Positions 40,596 to 46,486 of a stretch of 46,486 bases of DNA are shown piece by piece. The DNA is from Clostridiales bacterium (GTDB lineage: Bacteria > Bacillota > Clostridia > Christensenellales > Aristaeellaceae). The position numbers and the translations under genes are program-made. The DNA lies in assembly GCA_015056325.1 (NCBI GenBank), contig SVGL01000017.1, forward strand, positions 1 to 46,486, in the 5' to 3' direction. Position 1 is the stretch's first letter. Every line of letters starts with the position of its first letter. The notes under the pieces were generated by a model. That model saw nothing but the letters and a program-made list of their open reading frames with translations. It was not told the DNA's origin and made no database searches.

Positions 40596-42053
40596 ATGGG
40601 CCTGACGCTGACGACTTTGCTCATTCCCGGGGAAAACCCGGCATTGCCGCCCCTGCGCCACGGGGAAACCCTGCGCACCCACTGTCCCGGCTGGACGATC
40701 ATCCTTCCGGGGGAGACGGAGGATCACGGCTACGACGCCCTGCAGAAGCTGGCCCGAAAGTGCCAGGGGCCCTGCCTGTTCTTCCACTATTTTGACGATG
40801 ATTTCTACGTCCTGCGCCTGCATGTGGACGGCAAGCGCACGGCGGTGCTGTCCTCCGATGCATCCATCGAAAAGAGCAGCAAGGTGAACCTGATCTCTGC
40901 CGCCGTATTCGGGGATGACCGGGCGGATGCTGCCCTGAAGCTGGTCGGCAGGCTCAGCGACCTGGAGGAGCAGCTGGATATTCTGGAGGAGACCCTGGGC
41001 GTATCCCTGCTGGAGGATCCGGAATTCGAGCCCCGCCATGTAGAGGTCGGCACCGCCGCCTTCGATGCGGCCACGGCCCGTCTGGCGGCCCTCAAAAAGC
41101 GGAAAAACGCCTACCGTGCCGTGCAGATCCGCGACGAGGACGTGCCCGACGCCCTGCGGGATGTGCGGCCCTCGGCCGCCTTTGGCCGGCCCCAGGTGTA
41201 CATGGCGGCGCTTCCGGCTGAGGACAGCACCGGCCGTCCTCTGGAGGGGCAGGTGCAGGTGGATGTGCGACAGGCCGCATGCTCCCACCCTTCGGGGGAT
41301 TACATCGGCTGCGCATTTTTCAATCAGCGTCCCACCATGGCCGTGCGGATGAATGCATCAGGCGAGCTCCTGTGGGCCTTTGCGCCGGAGGGTGCTTATT
41401 CGCTGCTGATCTGTCCCGCGAAGGATGCCGATACCCTGCTGGCGCTGGATACCCTGGCCCGTGAGGAGGGGCGCATCTGGCTGCTGGACGCCGGAGACGG
41501 CCGCGTCCTCCGGGAGGAAACGCTGCCCCCTGGGCGCAACGGCGTTCCCCGGTGGATCGACTGCCTTGGGCAGTACGCCCTGTACTGGCGCGACGGCAAG
41601 AACCAGGGCTTTGATCTGCTGGATGAAACCCTGACCCTTGTCAATCGCCGGGAGCTGCCGGACATCAAGGCAGCCTTCACCAATCCGGTGACGGTGCAGG
41701 GGAGCGTCTTTTGGGTGCAGGATGTCTTCACCCACCAGGTGGTGAGCTTCGATCTGGCCAGCGGCGCTGTGGAGAAGATCCGTCTGGAGGACCGGGCGTA
41801 TTTCACCGGTCTAGGCGCGGACGGGCTGCTGACTGGCTTCCAATCCGGCAAGGAGCTGCTGCTCTTTGACCGCACGGGCCGGTTGATTTCGAAGCATCCC
41901 TTCAAGGAGCTGGCCACGCTGCAGAACATCCCCATCATTGATGGAAAAATGTACGTGGTGGAGGAGATCGGCGGCCTGATGCGGGCCATGACGGGCGCGC
42001 CCGCCGAAAGGCGCTGGTGGCGGCTGGAAAAGATCAGCTCCCGTTGCCCTTGA
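40596..42053 (+). CDS. Tandem paralogue B, unknown function
   Basis: 485 residues. N-terminal domain homologous to paralogue A. The C-terminal ~290 residues form a longer beta-propeller-like array (MAVRMNASGELLWAFAPEG, GRIWLLDAGDGRVLREETLP, LLDETLTLVNRRELPD, VVSFDLASGAVEKIRLED, LLLFDRTGRLISKHPFKE), as in WD40/PQQ-type sensor domains. It starts 15 bases after paralogue A, with CAGGAGGTGCC between, and is clearly co-transcribed. Extra blades compared with A explain the length. Both lack export signals and are probably cytoplasmic. Confidence 0.72.
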   Translation: MGLTLTTLLIPGENPALPPLRHGETLRTHCPGWTIILPGETEDHGYDALQKLARKCQGPCLFFHYFDDDFYVLRLHVDGKRTAVLSSDASIEKSSKVNLISAAVFGDDRADAALKLVGRLSDLEEQLDILEETLGVSLLEDPEFEPRHVEVGTAAFDAATARLAALKKRKNAYRAVQIRDEDVPDALRDVRPSAAFGRPQVYMAALPAEDSTGRPLEGQVQVDVRQAACSHPSGDYIGCAFFNQRPTMAVRMNASGELLWAFAPEGAYSLLICPAKDADTLLALDTLAREEGRIWLLDAGDGRVLREETLPPGRNGVPRWIDCLGQYALYWRDGKNQGFDLLDETLTLVNRRELPDIKAAFTNPVTVQGSVFWVQDVFTHQVVSFDLASGAVEKIRLEDRAYFTGLGADGLLTGFQSGKELLLFDRTGRLISKHPFKELATLQNIPIIDGKMYVVEEIGGLMRAMTGAPAERRWWRLEKISSRCP

Positions 42054-42079
42054 CAAAGGCTCCGCAGCGGGCGTACAAT
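42050..42079 (+). promoter_or_regulatory. Promoter of the phosphotransferase gene
   Basis: TTGACA (42050-42055), 18 bases, TACAAT (42074-42079). It overlaps the stop of the preceding gene. Confidence 0.75.
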
Positions 42080-42112
42080 CAGTATATGATAGAAAGGCAG
42101 GTGAGCGGCTGT

Positions 42113-42175
42113 ATGACTCCTATTGTTATGATCCGGAACGGAAGTCAGCCTGCTTGCCACATAGGTGCGTCATAA
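42113..42175 (+). CDS. Possible leader peptide
   Basis: A 20-residue frame, MTPIVMIRNGSQPACHIGAS, preceded by AGGTGAG. It lies between a promoter and a hairpin that stands just before the phosphotransferase gene, the arrangement of translational attenuators. It could be fortuitous. Confidence 0.4.
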   Translation: MTPIVMIRNGSQPACHIGAS

Positions 42176-42210
42176 GCTGGACGCCCGCGCCTTCCATTTG
42201 CAGCGGCAAT

Positions 42211-42244
42211 ACGACGCTTCCGTGTGACGGGGCGTCGTGTTTTG
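42211..42244 (+). terminator. Hairpin in the leader of the phosphotransferase gene
   Basis: ACGACGC and GCGTCGT form an outer stem, CCGT/ACGG an inner one, followed by GTTTTG. It may act as an attenuator, as the start codon is 16 bases beyond. Confidence 0.6.
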
Positions 42245-42259
42245 TTGAAAGGATTGCCT

Positions 42260-43240
42260 ATGCTGAAACTGAAATACCTGGTGGAAAACTTTGACCTGGC
42301 CCGCATGGCGCTGCAGCTCTGGCCCCATGATGAGGCCACGCTGGCGGAGAGGATGCGGTATTTCCGCATATCGGCCAACGCGGTGTACCCCTACGAGTGT
42401 AACGGGAAGCTGTGTTTCCTGCGGCTGTGTCCGGCGGAAGAGAAGACCTTGCCCCTCATCCGGGAGGAGCTGCGGTTCCTCTCCCTGATCCGGGAGGCAG
42501 GGTGTCCTGCCATGCGGCCAATTCCCTCCCTGAACGGGGAGTGTTTCCGACATATACGCAGCCCGTGGGGCGTGTGGTATGCGTGCGCATTTGAAGGTGT
42601 GCCGGGCGTCCCTTTGGAGCAGGTGGAGCTGACGGAGGAGGTCATTACCCGATATGGAGAGGCGCTGGGCCAGCTGCACCGCGCGTCGATGGACATCGTC
42701 ATTCCCCCTGCACGTCCCAACTTCCTGGATTTGCTGAAGTGGAGCGCCGCCATCCTGGAGGATGCTCCCTATGCCATTTTCCGGGAATGCCGAGACGTCC
42801 GCGACGAGCTGCTGAAGCTGCCCCGTGGGCCCTTTGCCTTTGGCATGATCCATGGGGACTTCGAGCTGGATAATGTCTTCTGGGATGGGGAAGGATGCCA
42901 GGTCATCGACTTTGATGACTGCATGGTGCATTTTTACGCCCTGGATGTGGTGATTGCCCTGGATGAGCTGGCTGCGGATGCGCAGGAGGCCTTCCTGCGG
43001 GGGTACCGCAGCGCCTGCCCGGAGGCGCGGATACATACGGAGGATTTCCCCCTGCTGCGCCGGTTCCGGGATGTGTACCAGTACGCCCGGATCATGCATG
43101 CGCTGTCCGAGCGGCCGGAGGAGGAACCGGATTGGATGCCTGCCCTGGTGTCCCGCCTGGAAGGGAGGATGAACGCCATCGGGGCGAAGATCCAGCAGGA
43201 ACGCAAGGCGCGTAAGAAGCGTCCATGGGACAGGGCCTGA
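42260..43240 (+). CDS. Aminoglycoside phosphotransferase/choline kinase-fold protein
   Basis: 326 residues. The kinase-fold catalytic loop reads MIHGDFELDNVFWD, and the metal-binding DFD block reads QVIDFDDCMVHFY, as in the APH family. The N-lobe nucleotide-binding region (KLCFLRLCPAEEKTLPLIREELRFLSLIREAG) keeps the Glu-rich helix. Family members phosphorylate antibiotics, choline, homoserine or macrolides, so the substrate cannot be assigned. ATG 42260 follows AAAGGATTGCCT. A leader ORF and hairpin upstream suggest regulation. Confidence 0.85.
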   Translation: MLKLKYLVENFDLARMALQLWPHDEATLAERMRYFRISANAVYPYECNGKLCFLRLCPAEEKTLPLIREELRFLSLIREAGCPAMRPIPSLNGECFRHIRSPWGVWYACAFEGVPGVPLEQVELTEEVITRYGEALGQLHRASMDIVIPPARPNFLDLLKWSAAILEDAPYAIFRECRDVRDELLKLPRGPFAFGMIHGDFELDNVFWDGEGCQVIDFDDCMVHFYALDVVIALDELAADAQEAFLRGYRSACPEARIHTEDFPLLRRFRDVYQYARIMHALSERPEEEPDWMPALVSRLEGRMNAIGAKIQQERKARKKRPWDRA

Positions 43241-43270
43241 TAAAGCCTGTCGGATTCACATAATGAAACG

Positions 43271-43308
43271 GCCTCCTGCTGTGGCGCGAACCATGGCAGG
43301 AGGTCTTT
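43271..43308. terminator. Terminator between phosphotransferase and MATE genes
   Basis: GCCTCCTGC and GCAGGAGG pair around a GC-rich loop, with TCTTTTC on the plus side and A-rich sequence on the other. It serves two convergent genes. Confidence 0.8.
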
Positions 43309-44625
43309 TCATTGGCGGATGTATATGATGTACGCAATCCAGTTGAGGGCCAGTGCGCCCAACCAGGCAATGCTTTCTGCCCAGGCGGTGGCGGCAAAGC
43401 CCAGTCTGGCAATCAGCAGCACGATCACAGGGATGCGCAGCGCCATCTCCAGGATGCCGGAGCACATGGGGACCATCGGGCGCCCCAGCCCTTGTACCGA
43501 GCAGCGGAAGACGAACAGCAGGTTCAGGAAGATCAGGGTGATGCCGCAGAGCCGCAGGAATTCTTCGGCCAGGGCAATGGTGTCGGCGCCGGTGAGCATC
43601 AATCCGGCCAGTTGCCGGGGCAGGAAGAACATTGCGCCGCCCAGGATTAGCCAGGAGACGAAGGCAATGCCGGCGCCTGTCCGCACACCTTCACGGATGC
43701 GCTGGATATGACCCGCGCCCTTGTTCTGGCTGACGAAGGCGGACAGGGAGAATCCGGCGGTCACAGAGGGGAGCATGAACAGGTTCAGATACCTGCTGCA
43801 GGCCGAGTAGGCTGAGGTAAAGGCAGAGCCCATCCCATTGACATACCCTTGCACTACCATGCAGCCCACGGCGGTGACGGAGTTCATGCATGCAGCAGGG
43901 ACGCCGTTTGCCAGCAGGCTGAAATCGGCGGTGCGGTCCGGGGTGAAATCGCTGCGCTGCAGACGGAGCAGACTGCTCCGGCGCAGCTTTTCCAGACACA
44001 CCAGTACAGAGATCCCCTGGGCAAGGACAGTGGCGATGGCGGCGCCCTCCACGCCCATGCGCAGCCCGAAGATCAGCAGGCAGTCCAGCAGGATGTTGGC
44101 GGCGGAGGCGATCAGAATTGCCTTAAAGGGGGTCTGGCTGTCCCCCAGCGCCCGGAGAATGCCCGAGCAAAGGCTGTACGCCGCGTTCACAGCCAGTCCG
44201 CCAAAGTAGATGTAGCCGTATACCAGACTGTCCCGCATGAGCGCGGGTGAGGTCTGCATAAAGCCCAGCAGCGGCCGGAGCAGGACGAGGGAAAGAAGTG
44301 TCAGCGCGGCAGTTATGGTGGCACACAGGCGAAGAGAATGGGCGGTGTATTTGCGCAGCAGCGCGTGATTCCCCGCGCCGAAGCATTGGGCAATGCTGAT
44401 GGAAAAGCCGTTGGTGACGCCCATCAGGAAGCCGGTGATCAGCAGTGACAGAGAGGAAAGATTGCCCACTGCGCCCAGGGCCTGGTCGCCGATGCCCTTG
44501 CCGACGATGACGGTATCCACAAAGGTATAGGCCTGCTGCAGTGTGTTGGTCAGCAGCATGGGGAAGAAGAAGCCCAACAGTCGCGCGGATACCCGGCCTC
44601 GGGTCAGATCGTTGCTTTCCTGCAT
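43309..44625 (-). CDS. MATE family exporter, second copy
   Basis: 438 residues with twelve helices, and the usual ACR-like start LLGFFFPMLLTNTLQQAYTFVDTVIVGKGIGDQALGAVG. The two halves are internally similar (second: CMNSVTAVGCMVVQGYVNGMGSAFTSAYSA). ATG 44625 lies seven bases after GGAGGTGAG; a GTG at 44634 sits within that site. It is transcribed 23 bases downstream of rlmD and is probably in its operon. Substrate unknown. Confidence 0.9.
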   Translation of the reverse strand: MQESNDLTRGRVSARLLGFFFPMLLTNTLQQAYTFVDTVIVGKGIGDQALGAVGNLSSLSLLITGFLMGVTNGFSISIAQCFGAGNHALLRKYTAHSLRLCATITAALTLLSLVLLRPLLGFMQTSPALMRDSLVYGYIYFGGLAVNAAYSLCSGILRALGDSQTPFKAILIASAANILLDCLLIFGLRMGVEGAAIATVLAQGISVLVCLEKLRRSSLLRLQRSDFTPDRTADFSLLANGVPAACMNSVTAVGCMVVQGYVNGMGSAFTSAYSACSRYLNLFMLPSVTAGFSLSAFVSQNKGAGHIQRIREGVRTGAGIAFVSWLILGGAMFFLPRQLAGLMLTGADTIALAEEFLRLCGITLIFLNLLFVFRCSVQGLGRPMVPMCSGILEMALRIPVIVLLIARLGFAATAWAESIAWLGALALNWIAYIIYIRQ

Positions 44626-44648
44626 GCGACTCACCTCCGGTAGGTTCG

Positions 44649-46001
44649 TTACGGTTCGTCAGGTTTGGTAAACTGGGCAACGCACTCTACGCCGCTGGTC
44701 CAGCAGAACATGTCCACCGGCTGCACCTTGTCCAGGGTGTAGCCTTTTTCAACCAGCAGCGCTGCGTCGCGGGCCTGGGTGGCCACGTTGCAGCTCACAT
44801 ACACGACCCGTCGCGGACCAGCCTTGGCGATAGCGTCGATGACTGCGATTTCGAGGCCCTTGCGGGGCGGGTCAATGACGATCACGTCCGGGCGCAGGCC
44901 CTCGTCCACCAGGGCGGGGAGGACGTCCTCTGCCGCACCGCAGCGGAAATCCGCATTGGCGATGCCGTTGCGATTCGCGTTCTCCTTTGCGTTGTCGATG
45001 GCCTGGGGGACGATCTCGATGCCCAGCACTTCCTTGCAGTGCCTCGCCATCATCAGGCTGATGGTGCCCGCGCCGCAGTATACGTCGCACAGGCGATCGT
45101 CGGGCGTCAATTCGGCGAAGTCCAGCGCGGTCTGGTAGAGCACCTCCGTCTGCATGGGGTTCACCTGGAAGAAAGCCGCCGGGCTCAGGTCGAATTCCAG
45201 CCCGCACAGCACGTCCTTGAGCGTCGATTCGCCGAACAGCGTGCGGAACTTCCGCCCCAGGATGACGTTGGTCTTCTCGCGGTTCTCATTGAGCACCAGG
45301 CCGATCACGCCCAGGGACGCGAGCTTCTTCCATAGCTCCTCCGCCTTGGGGATGGACGTGCCGTTCACCGCCAGGGTGACCAACGCCTTGTGCTCGCGGT
45401 TCACGCGGGTGACGATGTGGCGGACGAGGCCGGTGTGGGTGACTTCGTCATAGGGCGCGATGCGGTTCTGCTTCATCCAGCTGAGCACCGCGCGGCTGAT
45501 ATCGTCGGCCGGAGGCATGGCATTCGCGCAATGGTCAATGCGAATGATATCGTGGCTGCGGGGCGCAAAGAAGCCCACGCAGGGCTCATCCGCTGTGCCG
45601 CCTACGGGGAGGGCGGTCTTGTTGCGGTAGGCGGAGGGCTCCGCCATGCCCAGCACGGGAGGAACGGCCACGTCCAGCTTGCCGATGCGCTGGAAGCAGT
45701 CCGCCACCTGCTGACGCTTGGCTGCAAGGGTGGCTTCATAAGTCATGTGCCGGCAGGAGCAGCCGCCGCACCGGGGATAAGCAGGGCAGTCGGACTCGCG
45801 GCGAATGTCTGCGGGGAATGCGGGAGCGCCTTCCAGCTTGCCGAAGGCGTAGCGCTTGGCGTCCTTGACGATGCGGACGGGCGCGGTCTCGCCGGGCAGC
45901 ATCCCGGGAACAAACACGGCCATGCCGTCCGCGCGGCACACACCCTCCATATCCGCGCCCAGCGCGTCGCAGGTCAGGGTCAGAATATCGTTCTTGCGCA
46001 T
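44649..46001 (-). CDS. rlmD: 23S rRNA (uracil-C5)-methyltransferase RlmD/TrmA family
   Basis: 450 residues. An N-terminal TRAM domain (to about 58) is followed by an iron-sulfur cluster motif with C72-x5-C78-x2-C81 and a fourth Cys at about 158. The SAM-binding methyltransferase domain includes DVYCGAGTISL, GIEIVPQAIDNAKENA and VIDPPRKGLE, and the nucleophile lies in VYVSCNVATQARD. It should methylate a uracil in 23S rRNA using SAM. The exact site (U1939 or U747) cannot be decided. GGAGGCGCTTCAC precedes ATG 46001. It is divergent from the rRNA operon promoter. Confidence 0.9.
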   Translation of the reverse strand: MRKNDILTLTCDALGADMEGVCRADGMAVFVPGMLPGETAPVRIVKDAKRYAFGKLEGAPAFPADIRRESDCPAYPRCGGCSCRHMTYEATLAAKRQQVADCFQRIGKLDVAVPPVLGMAEPSAYRNKTALPVGGTADEPCVGFFAPRSHDIIRIDHCANAMPPADDISRAVLSWMKQNRIAPYDEVTHTGLVRHIVTRVNREHKALVTLAVNGTSIPKAEELWKKLASLGVIGLVLNENREKTNVILGRKFRTLFGESTLKDVLCGLEFDLSPAAFFQVNPMQTEVLYQTALDFAELTPDDRLCDVYCGAGTISLMMARHCKEVLGIEIVPQAIDNAKENANRNGIANADFRCGAAEDVLPALVDEGLRPDVIVIDPPRKGLEIAVIDAIAKAGPRRVVYVSCNVATQARDAALLVEKGYTLDKVQPVDMFCWTSGVECVAQFTKPDEP

Positions 46002-46032
46002 GTGAAGCGCCTCCAAATCGTGGTGATGGCTT

Positions 46033-46062
46033 ATTGTAGCATGTGGAGCGGCACCTTGGCAA
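46033..46062 (-). promoter_or_regulatory. Promoter of rlmD
   Basis: On the minus strand TTGCCA (46062-46057), 18 bases, TACAAT (46038-46033). Confidence 0.7.
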
Positions 46063-46295
46063 GGGCGGATTGTGCAGTGCTGCCGAAAACTGCCTATATA
46101 TAGTAGAAGGGATTTTTTGCGGCCAAGGATACGGTTGATATTCAACCAGATTGTCAAGGCGCGAAAATCCGAATGCTGAACAGCGAATGGGGAACGTTGT
46201 TTGTATTTGGGCGAACGATGGTACAATAATGTAGGAGCTTGCGTTCGGGAATAATGAAAACTTGCAAAAAAGTCAAAAAAATCGAAAATTAGGTG

Positions 46296-46324
46296 TTGAC
46301 TTTCCTAATGAAGTTTGATAAGAT
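46296..46324 (+). promoter_or_regulatory. Ribosomal RNA operon promoter
   Basis: TTGACT (46296-46301), 17 bases, TAAGAT (46319-46324), with A-rich tracts (AAAAAAGTCAAAAAAATCGAAAA) as an upstream element. A possible second promoter has TACAAT at 46222-46227. The leader contains CCTTGAAAAC (46371-46380), a boxA-like sequence typical of Firmicutes rrn leaders. Confidence 0.75.
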
Positions 46325-46464
46325 ACACAAGCTGACTCGCGCGGGAGACCGCAGGGTGAGCACTGAACCTTGAAAACGATACAGAGAATGAAACGCAAAA
46401 TTATGACAGTAATTCCGAATGAGTTGATTCTTGGCCGGGAAACCGGTAAGAAATAAACAGGATT

Positions 46465-46486
46465 AAATGAAAGAGTTTGATCCTGG
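46465..46486 (+). rRNA. rrs: 16S ribosomal RNA, 5' end only
   Basis: AGAGTTTGATCCTGG (46472-46486) is the invariant start of bacterial 16S rRNA (E. coli position 8 onwards). The gene runs off the window. The inferred first base is about 46465. Confidence 0.95.

Overview
The window comes from a GC-rich, Gram-positive-type bacterium, most likely a gut or rumen member of the Clostridia. The evidence is strong AGGAGG ribosome binding sites, sigma-A type promoters, TnpV/TnpW/TnpX-type transposon genes, a YtrA-type GntR/ABC operon, many secreted proteins of low-complexity style, and a Firmicutes-like rRNA leader. The species cannot be named from the sequence. The window begins in the end of a ribosomal-protein operon (rpsR, S18) and finishes at the first ~22 bases of a 16S rRNA gene.

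Layout. 1-4.6 kb: rpsR, a DUF378 membrane protein, then an envelope operon: a coiled-coil protein with a C-terminal FMN-binding domain, a secreted barnase-type ribonuclease fused to a degenerate FMN-binding-like domain, and a small anchored coiled-coil protein. 4.9-9.15 kb: gap (GAPDH), followed by what looks like a tandem pair of related integrase elements at the 3' end of gap. The last 98 nt of gap recur 2.9 kb downstream, a truncated tyrosine recombinase follows the first copy, and an integrase remnant follows the second. The element carries two ribbon-helix-helix genes, a small overlapping gene, a long perfect palindrome and a WYL regulator. 9.3-11.1 kb: a large secreted FMN-binding protein with two 214-residue repeats, followed by a third integrase-start remnant. 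11.3-18.7 kb: a MATE exporter, an NCS2 purine permease and an Fe3+-type ABC importer (binding protein, fused permease, ATPase). 18.8-20.4 kb: an orphan double-glycine RiPP/bacteriocin-like precursor and a convergent VanY-fold protein that has lost its zinc ligands.

20.6-30.6 kb: an FMN-binding lipoprotein, a 1296-residue zinc-ribbon/TPR-like membrane protein with a secreted partner, two inverted DnaA boxes, an SH3-repeat secreted protein, an acyltransferase and a polysaccharide deacetylase. 30.7-33.8 kb: a decayed Tn4451-like region (TnpV, TnpW, a beheaded large serine recombinase joined tail-to-tail to a beheaded ECF sigma factor, other fragments). 34.1-37.5 kb: a GntR/ABC-2 operon with a palindromic operator over its start. 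37.9-43.2 kb: two secreted proteins of unknown role, one with a split-barrel flavin-reductase-like fold, a tandem paralogue pair of unknown function, and a phosphotransferase preceded by a short leader ORF and hairpin. 43.3-46.5 kb: a second MATE exporter and the rRNA methyltransferase RlmD on the minus strand, divergent from the rRNA operon promoter.

Together the non-housekeeping genes point to an envelope rich in extracytoplasmic flavin-type domains (three loci with FMN-binding domains plus one degenerate and one split-barrel protein) and cell-wall binding or modifying proteins, interspersed with two mobile-element graveyards. The most unusual features are the gap-targeted tandem element, the barnase/FMN-like fusion without an adjacent barstar, the orphan leader-GG peptide and the VanY pseudoenzyme.
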